Origin: DATAXP01 sp036272935
GTDB taxonomy: Bacteria; Planctomycetota; Planctomycetia; Pirellulales; PNKZ01
Direction of reading: 5' to 3'
DNA: 52,742 nucleotides
Assembly: GCA_036272935.1 (NCBI GenBank)
Contig: DATAXP010000056.1
Span: 1-52,742 of the forward strand
The position numbers were made by a program, and so were the translations under genes. The notes beneath the pieces were generated by a model that searched no databases, had not been told where the DNA came from, and was given only the letters and a program-made list of their open reading frames with translations. Shown here in pieces: positions 43,986-52,063 of the stretch; within the stretch, counting starts at the first letter, position 1; every line of letters begins with the position of its first letter.

Positions 43986-45488
43986 ATGAAACGCATGGTT
44001 TCGTTCATCGTGCTGATGTGCATCGTGGCGGTGTTTGCGTTTCTGTCGTTCGAGGTGCTGTCGCGGTTTTTGCTGCCGCTGTTCATTGCCCTGCTGCTGG
44101 TAGTGATGTTTCGGCCGATGCACGATTGGCTGTCGCGGCGGCTGAACGGTCGTGAGCGCATCGCTGCCGGGCTTACCACGTTGTGCGTGCTGCTGATCTT
44201 TTTGCTCCCGTTGATGTGGTTCGTCAGCCGAGCAGCAACCGATACGCTCGGACTGGTGGGCGAGTTCGATCAGCACGCAGTGTTGCGGCAGGTCGGACAG
44301 TTGCGCGAGCGGTTCGACCTGGAACCGCCGCCTGAAACGCTGGTCGAAACGATCGACCGGCTCGACGCCACCCTGACCCGCCTGCGCGACTCGGCGCTGC
44401 CGGCAGCCGACTTTGCGAAGGAGGGAGAGCTGCGCCAGCAGTTGATCAGGGAGCTGACGGCCAACACCAACGAGCTCATCCACGAAATCTGGCCGTCCGA
44501 CGCGCCGCCGGCGAACAAGGATGATCCCCGCGAGCGGGACCGCGAAAAAAAGGTCGGCGCCTTTCAGGACGCCAGCGCGCGGGTGATTGCAGCGATCAAC
44601 GATCAGCAGGCGCTGTTGCCGGCGGTCCGCACAACGCAGCAATCGCTCGATGCCGTCCGCGACATGGTCAATGGCGGCGCCATTCGGCTGTGGCTGCGGC
44701 AGGCGCTCAAATTCGACGAGGCGCACGTGGCCCAATGGCGCGAAGAGCTGCAACAGATGGTGCGCCCTGTGGCGGTTGGCACCACAACGTTCGTTGGCGG
44801 ATTCCTGCTCGAGCTGCTCATCGGCGTGACGGTGATGACCGTGTCGCTGTATTACTTCCTAGCCGATGGGCCGGCAATGCTCGACCAACTGATGAAGCTC
44901 ACACCGCTGGACTCGCGCTACGAGCTGCAACTGCTCGACGAGTTCGGTCAGCTCACGCGGGCCATCCTCATCGCGATGCTGCTAAGCGCGTTCGTGCAGG
45001 GAGTGCTGGCCGGCATCGGCTACGCGCTCGCCGGCTTCGACAGCCTGTTCCTGCTTTCGGTACTGACGATGGTGTTTGCCATCGTGCCGTTCATCGGCGC
45101 GACGCCAATCTGGGGTTCGTGCGCCTTGTGGCTGTTCCTGCACGATGGCCGCCCGCAGGCGGCCATCGCCCTGGCGGTCTACGGCTTCGTGCTCGGCATC
45201 TTGGGCGACAACCTAGTGAAGCCGTGGGTGCTGCACGGGCGCTCGAACTTGCACCCGCTGCTGGGGCTGCTGAGCGTGCTGGGTGGCGTGCAGGCGCTGG
45301 GGCCGATTGGCATCGTCGTGGGACCGATGGCGGTGGCCATCTTGCAAACGCTGCTGGTGATGCTGCGAACCGAACTGACGGCGATCGACGCCGACAGTCG
45401 TGCCAGCAAGGCGCTTACGGCCCAGCCGGTCAGCACCACAGGACCCACCAGCATTGCCGGCACGCGCGATCCGTTGGTGCCGATCTGA
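43986..45488 (+). CDS. AI-2E family (PerM-type) transporter
   Basis: A 500-residue membrane protein. N-terminal helices (VLMCIVAVFAFLSFEVLSRF, LLPLFIALLLVVMFRP) lead to a long charged soluble insert (about residues 100-250), then four to five C-terminal helices. Its family signature is GILGDNLVKPWVLHGRSNLH followed by PLLGLLSVLGGVQALGPIGI, with the P-L-x-x-x-x-S-x-L-G-G-x-x-x-x-G pattern. Members export autoinducer-2 or act as cation/proton antiporters; the substrate cannot be told here. The insert is longer than in the E. coli proteins. Confidence 0.88.
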   Translation: MKRMVSFIVLMCIVAVFAFLSFEVLSRFLLPLFIALLLVVMFRPMHDWLSRRLNGRERIAAGLTTLCVLLIFLLPLMWFVSRAATDTLGLVGEFDQHAVLRQVGQLRERFDLEPPPETLVETIDRLDATLTRLRDSALPAADFAKEGELRQQLIRELTANTNELIHEIWPSDAPPANKDDPRERDREKKVGAFQDASARVIAAINDQQALLPAVRTTQQSLDAVRDMVNGGAIRLWLRQALKFDEAHVAQWREELQQMVRPVAVGTTTFVGGFLLELLIGVTVMTVSLYYFLADGPAMLDQLMKLTPLDSRYELQLLDEFGQLTRAILIAMLLSAFVQGVLAGIGYALAGFDSLFLLSVLTMVFAIVPFIGATPIWGSCALWLFLHDGRPQAAIALAVYGFVLGILGDNLVKPWVLHGRSNLHPLLGLLSVLGGVQALGPIGIVVGPMAVAILQTLLVMLRTELTAIDADSRASKALTAQPVSTTGPTSIAGTRDPLVPI

Positions 45489-45556
45489 CGTACAACACTG
45501 TGAACGACACAAGTCTACGGATTGCCAGCCGTGGGCTTTCACGCCAAGGAGAAGTG

Positions 45557-46180
45557 ATGAACACCGCGGCCCTGTTGGTGGCGCTGTCGACGGTTGGGAT
45601 CGACTACGGTTGGGAGCCGGCTGACGGCGGCGGCATCCAGTACATCGTGCAAATCGACCCGCGCATGTTCGACGCAATGAAGAACGGCGGCGCCGTGAGC
45701 AGCGACCTGCCGCAGATACCTGGTGGCATTCGTGGTTACCGGGTCGTGGTCGGCACCGGTCCGCTACCGCACCAGGGAGAGCCGCTGCCGCAGGAACCTG
45801 CCGGAGGCCCCGCGCTCGCGCCGTCGGCGACCACGCCGACCCAGCCGAGCATCGAAGCAGCACCTCCGGCTAACGCCGAGGCGTCCAGTTCGCCTAGTGC
45901 CCAGCGCACCTTTGCACCTGCCGAGAGCATCGCACCGCCATCGGCGGCCGTCGCCATGACCACCCCTAAGCCTACACTCGACGAACCTCATTCAACAACC
46001 GCCGCGGCACACGTCGATCATCCGGTCGGGCAGTCGTCGCCGTTGGCTGAAAAGGCAGCGCTGCTGACGCTCATCGGGCTGTTCGCGTCGCTGGGGGGGA
46101 ACGTCTACCTGGGGCTGGTCACCTGGACGCAGCGGCTGCGCTTCGGACGGCTGGTCCGCCAGGTGGCCACGTTCAAGTAG
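45557..46180 (+). CDS. Planctomycete-type membrane protein of unknown function
   Basis: A 207-residue protein from ATG 45557 (AAGGAGAAG upstream). The N-terminus is GIDYGWEPADGGGIQYIVQI then DPRMFDAMKNGGAVSSDLPQ and RGYRVVVGTG, which I recognise as a recurring planctomycete hypothetical (G-x-x-Y-G-W-x-P-x-x-x-G-G-I-x-Y-I-x-Q-I). A Pro/Ala/Ser-rich linker follows, then one membrane helix near the C-terminus (about residues 170-192: AALLTLIGLFASLGGNVYLG). Probably anchored with the N-terminal domain on one face. Likely co-transcribed with the transporter gene (68-base gap). Confidence 0.7.
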   Translation: MNTAALLVALSTVGIDYGWEPADGGGIQYIVQIDPRMFDAMKNGGAVSSDLPQIPGGIRGYRVVVGTGPLPHQGEPLPQEPAGGPALAPSATTPTQPSIEAAPPANAEASSSPSAQRTFAPAESIAPPSAAVAMTTPKPTLDEPHSTTAAAHVDHPVGQSSPLAEKAALLTLIGLFASLGGNVYLGLVTWTQRLRFGRLVRQVATFK

Positions 46181-46183
46181 CGA

Positions 46184-46840
46184 TCAAGCCCGCCCGCCTC
46201 GCGCGCCGTGTGCATCCTTCGCTGATGCCGGTTCGCGCAAGCGCTTCAGCTCGGCCAACAACTGATCGGCTGTGTAGATGCGGCCGGTCGGAACATTGAA
46301 GTTCCCCGCTCCCGGATCGCGCGAGAGCTGCACGCCCAACTGCTGGCCTCCCGGGGCGGCGACCATGTACTCGATCAGCTTCCAGCCGTCGGGGCCAGTC
46401 ATCAACCGCCGCAGCACGATCTGGCCGTCGGGCAACGAGCCAAGCCGATCGAGCCGATCGAAGCCTCCGGGGATGTGTGCCGATTGCCGCATCAAGATCA
46501 TCCCGGCCGGAGTGCGCAGTTCGCGCACCGTGATCGAGTTGTCGTCCAATAGCCGAGCGCGGACATCTTTCAACTGACTGCCGGTCCAGCCAAGTTTTTC
46601 CAGGTCCTTGAACATCGGCTCAACATCGCCCACGGCAATGAGATCACCGGCCTTGTAGTTCGGACGCTTCGCCAGGTGCTCGTGTACGAGCTTCGTGGCC
46701 TTGGCTACCGCTTCGGCCGGAGTGAGCGGCTTAGGCTTGGCCGGCTTCCGGGCCTTCGTCTCGCTGCCGGAGGCCGGGCGAGTAGCATTCACAGCGACAA
46801 GCAGCAGGGCCATCGCGGCCAACAATCGTGCGAGGGGCAT
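46184..46840 (-). CDS. Exported protein of unknown function
   Basis: A 218-residue protein from ATG 46840 (GGAG 12 bases upstream; the frame is open to 46873). It has a signal peptide (ARLLAAMALLLVAVNATRPA), a Lys/Pro-rich stretch and a soluble domain (SAHIPGGFDRLDRLGSLPDG, LRRLMTGPDGWKLIEYMVAA, NFNVPTGRIYTADQLLAELK). No family recognised. It converges with the preceding membrane protein gene (3-base gap). Confidence 0.65.
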   Translation of the reverse strand: MPLARLLAAMALLLVAVNATRPASGSETKARKPAKPKPLTPAEAVAKATKLVHEHLAKRPNYKAGDLIAVGDVEPMFKDLEKLGWTGSQLKDVRARLLDDNSITVRELRTPAGMILMRQSAHIPGGFDRLDRLGSLPDGQIVLRRLMTGPDGWKLIEYMVAAPGGQQLGVQLSRDPGAGNFNVPTGRIYTADQLLAELKRLREPASAKDAHGARGGRA

Positions 46841-46994
46841 GGCACTTTGCTCCGGCTTTGCGACGAATGTCATCTATCGATAGATTAGGTCGATGCGGTG
46901 CTGCGTGCTCAATTGCGGCCACCAACCCTGCGTACTTTCGCCCATGACTTGCCTGATCCGTGCCGTGGGACGACCCGAAGTGGCCCCTCTAGCG

Positions 46995-47252
46995 ATGTCG
47001 GATCGTTTCCGGCATGAAATTTCCTATTTTATGAGTCTTCCCGATGGTGCCGGCGTGCCGTCATTGCCACCAGGCGAATACTGGATTCACCCCGACGACG
47101 TGCGACGGTGGTTGGACGAGGGAGTGTTTTTCCTGGTTTCGCCGCTGGATAGCGAGAACAAAACGGAAATCGAGCTCAGCGAAGAACATGAATTGTTCCT
47201 CGAGTGGTTGCAGCGCTTCGGCGTCGAGCGGGTGGTGGTGAATTCCCCCTAG
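46995..47252 (+). CDS. Small acidic protein of unknown function
   Basis: 85 residues if started at ATG 46995 (the frame is open from 46893, but those residues look non-coding). RHEISYFMSLPDGAGVPSLP, GEYWIHPDDVRRWLDEGVFF and EEHELFLEWLQRFGVERVVV suggest a compact soluble alpha/beta protein. No ribosome site is obvious and no family is recognised. Confidence 0.5.
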   Translation: MSDRFRHEISYFMSLPDGAGVPSLPPGEYWIHPDDVRRWLDEGVFFLVSPLDSENKTEIELSEEHELFLEWLQRFGVERVVVNSP

Positions 47253-47445
47253 AGGCTGTAAGCGAAACGTGCGAACCTCAGCACTGGTGGCAGGGTCTGC
47301 TTATGATGAAGATGCTGGCAGTTAGGCTGTGTCGGCGATCGTTACAATAGCGTTCGGCTTACAAGAATTTTCTGGCCTTTTCGGTCCGTATTCGTTAAGA
47401 TCGACCTCCGCACTCCCCCGGGTTCTCGGTAAAGGAGTTACCGCT

Positions 47446-47676
47446 ATGTCGGAATCGACTTACTTCCTGCAGGAATGCCCCACGTGCGGTAGGAGTCTCC
47501 ACATTCGTGTTGAGTATTTGGGGAGAGAAGTCGTCTGCCAGCACTGCCGGGGTCGCCTGTTAGCGCACGATGGCGAAGGGACGGGGCCAGCCCCGGCCGA
47601 TTCGTCGTTCGAGATGCTGCAACGGGTCGATGAATTGCTCGATCTGGCCGAGCAGCGCCGCTGGCCGCCTCGCTAA
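47446..47676 (+). CDS. Small zinc-ribbon protein
   Basis: A 76-residue protein with a strong ribosome site (AAAGGAG at 47431-47437). Cys11-x2-Cys14 (QECPTCGRSLHIRVEYLG) and Cys31-x2-Cys34 (VVCQHCRGRL) form a zinc ribbon; the C-terminus is helical (FEMLQRVDELLDLAEQRR). I recognise short proteins of this Q-x-C-P-x-C-G-R-x-L-x-x-R-V-E-Y-L-G type from planctomycete genomes. Function unknown. Confidence 0.75.
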   Translation: MSESTYFLQECPTCGRSLHIRVEYLGREVVCQHCRGRLLAHDGEGTGPAPADSSFEMLQRVDELLDLAEQRRWPPR

Positions 47677-47693
47677 TCGCACGGCGGAGTGCG

Positions 47694-47741
47694 GTTTAGC
47701 CGCGTCGCTTGCGACGCGCGGGGCAAGCCCTGCGGCTAAAC
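47694..47741. repeat. Three-way-junction palindrome between convergent genes
   Basis: An outer 10-bp stem (gtttagccgc 47694-47703 with gcggctaaac 47732-47741) encloses a perfect 8-bp hairpin (cgcgtcgc/gcgacgcg, 47701-47708 with 47711-47718, sharing the junction bases) and a small gggc/gccc hairpin at 47721-47730. It abuts the stop codon of the minus-strand gene and lies 17 bases after the + strand gene, so it may act as a bidirectional terminator. Confidence 0.7.
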
Positions 47742-50054
47742 TCATTTCTTCGGCGGCTCCGGTACTTCTTCAAGCTCCACCGGTGGACCTTCGAGCGCTC
47801 GCGAAAGATCGCTGCGCGTCAGCCGATAGATCAGAATTGCGTAGTTGATCTCGTGATCGGGATTGCGCTTACGCAGATAACTGCACAACCTTGCCAAGCG
47901 CGCGTGCTCGTACTGCTGGAACGTCTGAAACCAGAACGGTTCGCCGGTCTTCGTGATCAGTTCTTGCCGCGCCGTCGGATTGCCGGCCGTGCCGTCGAAG
48001 ACTTTAAGATTGTTGACCAACTGCTGATAAATGCTCTCGTAGTTCCGGTTCCACGGGCCGGGGAACGCCGTGTAGATGGTTTGCAGCATCGTGGCGCTGA
48101 TGCAGTAGACCCCCTCATCGAGCGGCTGCGGTAAATGAGGCGGCGTGATCTCGAAGAAGCACGGGAGCATCTGTGCCTCAATGCCGTAGTACGTCGGCGA
48201 CGCCGTGCCGAAATACGAGAAGAAAACCTTCTTTGGCGGCTTCGCATCATCAGTCGGCGGCGCGGTCTTGGCGTCGAGTCCTTCGCGCACCAACCACGCC
48301 TTGAGCGAGGGCAGCTCTTGCCCCCAGTCCAGCGAGCTGTCGACCAGATGCTCGTAGGCATTGCTCGGCGCACCAATTAATTGATTGAAGTACGCCAGGT
48401 AATTCGGCGCTCGCAGCACCGACTCGGTCACGAACAGCGCAATCATCACCAGGACCGTGCTGGCCAAGATCGGGTGCCGCCGTCCCTTGAGCCAATGCTC
48501 CATCGACGTGTTCTTCGGTTCCGAAGCATCCTCGACGCGTTCGCGTCGCCGGCGTCGCTTCGTCGGCGATGTGCTTGGCTCCTCCGTCGTCGTGTGCTCC
48601 ACGGCGGGTTGAATCGGCGCTGGAACAGTGGCCGCCGCCCGCCGCGCTTCGTGGCTTACCGCGCTCCGCCGCAGCCACATCGCCGCGGCGCCCGCCAGGA
48701 TGAACATCGGCGGGTAGGTCGGCAGGATATGCCGGTGGCCGATGTTTAGATGGCTGCTCACTGCGGCCGCCCAGTACACGATGAACAACGTCCACAAGGG
48801 TGCGGCGTGATACAGTCCCGCCGCCGCGCGCCAGGCCCAGGAATCGCGCTTCTCGGGTGGTTGATTCTGCAATCGCCAGCTCGTCGCGACCGCGGCGAAC
48901 GCCAGGCCGATGAGCACAAACAACGTCAGCGGCGTCTTTACCAGCAGGCAATACGGAAAGAACTGCGGCCAGCCGTTGACGCTGTATTCGCCGTTGAGGA
49001 ACGCGCTGCGCGCCTGGGCGTTCTTATGTACGAACGCGAAGCCGAAGAGGAATGATTCCGGGAGCAGGTGCGCATCTTTGACGATGCCGATTGACGATGC
49101 GATCGCCCCCCCGCCGCCGAGCAAGTAATCCCACGAGAATTGCAAATGGTCGCGGCCCGGCTGCCAGCGCGCCATCGCGTCGAACCGCAGACCGTACGAC
49201 ACCCACACCATCACCCAGGCAACGAGCATGTGAGCGGCGACCATCACCGCCATGGCGGCCGCCTGCTGCACCCGGCCGCGAAGCTGCACCATGCGGCGTC
49301 CGACGATCACCGGCAACGGCCCGCCGCGCGCGAGGCGCAGCACCGCCAGGACACCGATCATCGGAATCACCAGCGGCGAGGAGAATTTTGAGAGAAACAG
49401 GCCGCCTGTCGCCAGGCAACTCAGCAGCAGGTTCTTGATCGAGAGCGCGTGCAGCAACTGCCACGCGCACCACACGCTCGCCAGGAAGAAAAACGTCGCC
49501 GCGATATCTGAGGTCGCCAGCACGCCGTTGCACAGCATGCTGGGGCAGAACGCGAATAGTACCAGCGCCGCCCGCGCCACGCGCACGTCGAATAATCGCT
49601 TCGCAATCGAGTACGTCAGCGCCCCCAGCGCCACCGCCACCAGGCCCATCATGCCGCGCGACCACAGCAGCAAGTGCTTGACGTCGTTCACCGGCGTGCC
49701 GGTGTCGATCATCTTGAAAAAGAAACTCTTGCCGACCTCCCAGACGCTGGACACTTGCCACGCTTGGTCGTTCGTCAGGTCCGGGTATTGGTAGCCGAGC
49801 ACCACCAACGGGATCGCCATCCAGCGCTGCGGCCAGTTGCCGTTCTCGGGCTGAAGGCGGTAGTCGTTTTGCGACCAGTACGAGTAGCCGGCCGTGATGT
49901 GCGCAATCTCGTCGAACGTGTTCGACTTGTTGGCGCTCGAGCCCAAGGCCAGCAGCCAGTACGCGGTCAGCAGCACCGGAACGATCAAGCCGCCGAGTTG
50001 CGTTTGGGCGCGCTTCGCGCGATGGATCGTCGCCGCCTGCTGATACGTGCTCAC
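47742..50054 (-). CDS. Large GT39-like membrane glycosyltransferase
   Basis: A 770-residue protein starting at GTG 50054, whose GTGA overlaps the stop of the methyltransferase gene. About eleven membrane helices follow. The first periplasmic loop holds SNTFDEIAHITAGYSYWSQN, with the acidic pair expected in GT-C enzymes (PMT/ArnT, family 39), then ENGNWPQRWMAIPLVVLGYQ. A conserved HRHILPTYPPMFILAGAAAM helix comes late. The C-terminal 200 residues form a soluble domain (VDSSLDWGQELPSLKAWLVR, KKVFFSYFGTASPTYYGIEA). It would transfer a sugar from a polyprenyl-phosphate donor outside the cytoplasmic membrane; donor and acceptor unknown. Confidence 0.78.
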   Translation of the reverse strand: MSTYQQAATIHRAKRAQTQLGGLIVPVLLTAYWLLALGSSANKSNTFDEIAHITAGYSYWSQNDYRLQPENGNWPQRWMAIPLVVLGYQYPDLTNDQAWQVSSVWEVGKSFFFKMIDTGTPVNDVKHLLLWSRGMMGLVAVALGALTYSIAKRLFDVRVARAALVLFAFCPSMLCNGVLATSDIAATFFFLASVWCAWQLLHALSIKNLLLSCLATGGLFLSKFSSPLVIPMIGVLAVLRLARGGPLPVIVGRRMVQLRGRVQQAAAMAVMVAAHMLVAWVMVWVSYGLRFDAMARWQPGRDHLQFSWDYLLGGGGAIASSIGIVKDAHLLPESFLFGFAFVHKNAQARSAFLNGEYSVNGWPQFFPYCLLVKTPLTLFVLIGLAFAAVATSWRLQNQPPEKRDSWAWRAAAGLYHAAPLWTLFIVYWAAAVSSHLNIGHRHILPTYPPMFILAGAAAMWLRRSAVSHEARRAAATVPAPIQPAVEHTTTEEPSTSPTKRRRRRERVEDASEPKNTSMEHWLKGRRHPILASTVLVMIALFVTESVLRAPNYLAYFNQLIGAPSNAYEHLVDSSLDWGQELPSLKAWLVREGLDAKTAPPTDDAKPPKKVFFSYFGTASPTYYGIEAQMLPCFFEITPPHLPQPLDEGVYCISATMLQTIYTAFPGPWNRNYESIYQQLVNNLKVFDGTAGNPTARQELITKTGEPFWFQTFQQYEHARLARLCSYLRKRNPDHEINYAILIYRLTRSDLSRALEGPPVELEEVPEPPKK

Positions 50055-50902
50055 GCCGCCCTCTTAGTTCGCCCGTCGGCAGCCACCGCAGCCGGCAGCG
50101 TGCGACGCATCGGTAGCCGATGCATCGGCAACGCGACCGCCTGCCGTTCGACCAGCGCAATCAGGCTGGCGCCGCGGCGGTAGCCGGCGTAGCGCTCGTT
50201 ATCGAGCGCGCGGCGGAGCACGCGGCTTTCGCCGGCAAAGAAGCGTTCGAGCATGCGATTGATCGGCTTGGCCGGTAGGTTGAAATCGGTCCCCGCCGCG
50301 CCGCTGGCGCGGTTCCGCCGTTGATTCACGCTCCGAACGGTGCGAATCACCGGCAGCAAGCGCGAATTGTAATAGGAAACGAGCCGCGTCGCGATTGGCA
50401 AATCGGCCCAAACAGCAGCCAAGTCGCTGCGATCGTAACGGCGATAATGCCCGAACGCCACGTCGTGAGGGCTCCACAGTCGCGGATCGGCAGGCACGGT
50501 GATCAGCAGATGGGCGCCGGGAGCCAACGCGTCGACAATTCGGCCAAGGAAGCCGGTATCGTCGGCCACGTGCTCCAGCACGTCCATCAGCAACACCACG
50601 TCGGCGGCGTGCAGCTCGTCGTGTACGTCGTCGGGCACCTGGCCGTGGACGAAGCGCACCTGCGGGAAGCGCTCGCGGGCCAGTTCGATGGCCCGGGCCG
50701 AGTGGTCGATCCCCACGCACGAGTAATCATCGGCCAGCACGGCGATGTTCCCGCCCGTGCCGCAACCGACATCGAGCACGCGTGTCTGCTTCGATGGCGG
50801 ACAGGCCTCGGCCAGCACGCTACGCATGATCCGCCGCCGGCCCAAAAACCACCAATGATGCTCTTCGATCTCGGCGTGCAGCTCGTATTGTTCGTTTTGC
50901 AT
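50051..50902 (-). CDS. SAM-dependent methyltransferase
   Basis: A 283-residue class I methyltransferase. Motif I VLDVGCGTGGNIAVLAD, motif II CVGIDHSARAIELARERFPQ and motif III VVLLMDVLEHVADDTGFLGR are clear, and PADPRLWSPHDVAFGHYRRY follows. This arrangement (H-H-W-W-F-x-G-R-R near the start and H-x-R-R-Y in the middle) is typical of glycan-locus methyltransferases. It is coupled to the GT39-like gene by a 4-base overlap. Probably methylates a sugar or lipid intermediate. Confidence 0.88.
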   Translation of the reverse strand: MQNEQYELHAEIEEHHWWFLGRRRIMRSVLAEACPPSKQTRVLDVGCGTGGNIAVLADDYSCVGIDHSARAIELARERFPQVRFVHGQVPDDVHDELHAADVVLLMDVLEHVADDTGFLGRIVDALAPGAHLLITVPADPRLWSPHDVAFGHYRRYDRSDLAAVWADLPIATRLVSYYNSRLLPVIRTVRSVNQRRNRASGAAGTDFNLPAKPINRMLERFFAGESRVLRRALDNERYAGYRRGASLIALVERQAVALPMHRLPMRRTLPAAVAADGRTKRAA

Positions 50903-50931
50903 GGTCGTCCATGACCTGGGGAAAAATGCGA

Positions 50932-50986
50932 AATGATCAATGCTTAATGCTTAATTGCGGCAGTTACGCATTAAGCATTGATCATT
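50932..50986. repeat. Perfect 19-bp hairpin between GT2 and methyltransferase genes
   Basis: Arms 50932-50950 and 50968-50986 are exact reverse complements around a 17-base loop. The left arm contains the small direct repeat atgcttaatgctta. The right arm reaches into the last codons of the GT2 gene, whose stop is at 50982. It may attenuate transcription inside the operon or be a dispersed palindrome. Confidence 0.7.
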
Positions 50987-51929
50987 CATCGTTTTTGAAG
51001 TGCCGCTTGACGATGTACAGCGGGCGCTGCTTTACCTCGTCGTAGATGCGCCCCAGGTACTCGCCCAACAGGCCGAGCGCCATGAGTTGCAACCCGCCGA
51101 GGAACAGCACCAGCGTGACCAGCGTGGTGAATCCGGTTTGGGCCGTTTCGGTCCCCAACAGCCGGCGGACGATAAACGACAGCGCCAGCACAAAGCCCAC
51201 CAGGCTCACGAGCACGCCAGCACCCACCATCAAGCGGAGCGGCTTATACGAAAAGCTCAGGAAGCCGTCCATCGCATATCGGAACAGCCGCCAAAGGTTC
51301 TGCTTCGGAGCGCCAGCAGCGCGCTCCTGCCGATCGTAGAACACCGTGCGCTGGTCGAAGCCAATCCAGGCCCGCAACCCCGGCAGAAAACGGTTCTTTT
51401 CGGGCAGCCGGTTCAATTCCGTCACCGCCTGGTGCCCGAGCAGTCCGAAGATGCCAACCTGGTTGGGGATCGGAAAATCGCTGATCCAGTCCATCAGCCG
51501 GTAGAACAGGTCGAAGCCCAGGCGGCGCAGGCCGGTTTCCTGGCGCTCGCGTCGCACCGCCCGCACCACGTCGGCCCCGGAGCGCCAGCATGCTACCAGC
51601 TCGGGAATCAGCTCGGGCGGGTCCTGCAAGTCGCCGTCCATCATCACCACGGCATCAGCCCCCTGCGCGGCAGCCAGCCCGGCGGTGATGGCCGGCTGAT
51701 GACCAAAGTTCCGCGACAGCTCGACCACCGTGAACCGCGGATCGGTTTTGTGCTGTTCGAGCATCAGCGGCAGCGAACCATCGCGGCTGCCGTCGTTCAC
51801 GTAAATGACCGTCGCCTGCACATCCGGCAGCAGGTCGAACGTCGCGCGCAGCCGACGATACAACTCGGGCAGGTTCTCCTGCTCGTTGTAGATCGGAACG
51901 ACGACGGCAAGCGTTTGCATGACAGTCAT
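50982..51929 (-). CDS. Family 2 glycosyltransferase (DPM/GtrB type)
   Basis: A 315-residue protein from ATG 51929 (GGCAGG upstream); in-frame ATGs lie at 51941 and 51920. The GT-A domain has LAVVVPIYNEQENLPELYRR, VIYVNDGSRDGSLPLM and MMDGDLQDPPELIP (D-x-D). Two C-terminal helices (about residues 230-262 and 270-300) anchor it. It is typical of polyprenyl-phosphate sugar synthases, which supply lipid-linked sugars to GT-C enzymes such as the GT39-like product encoded downstream. First gene of the second glycan operon. Confidence 0.88.
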   Translation of the reverse strand: MTVMQTLAVVVPIYNEQENLPELYRRLRATFDLLPDVQATVIYVNDGSRDGSLPLMLEQHKTDPRFTVVELSRNFGHQPAITAGLAAAQGADAVVMMDGDLQDPPELIPELVACWRSGADVVRAVRRERQETGLRRLGFDLFYRLMDWISDFPIPNQVGIFGLLGHQAVTELNRLPEKNRFLPGLRAWIGFDQRTVFYDRQERAAGAPKQNLWRLFRYAMDGFLSFSYKPLRLMVGAGVLVSLVGFVLALSFIVRRLLGTETAQTGFTTLVTLVLFLGGLQLMALGLLGEYLGRIYDEVKQRPLYIVKRHFKNDE

Positions 51930-52063
51930 TGAACCTGCCAAGTCCGCGACGGCGGGGGCGTACTTCCATGATACTTGATGCTCGCCAGCCGAGAACCGCC
52001 TGGCGTCGAGGGAGCAATGGTCGGCGTAGCGATTGCGCCGACGATGCCGTTTATCGCGGCCGT

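Noticed and set aside
44690..45556. N-terminal extension of the 45557 membrane protein
   Set aside because: It is the shifted frame of the transporter gene; ATG 45557 has a strong ribosome site.
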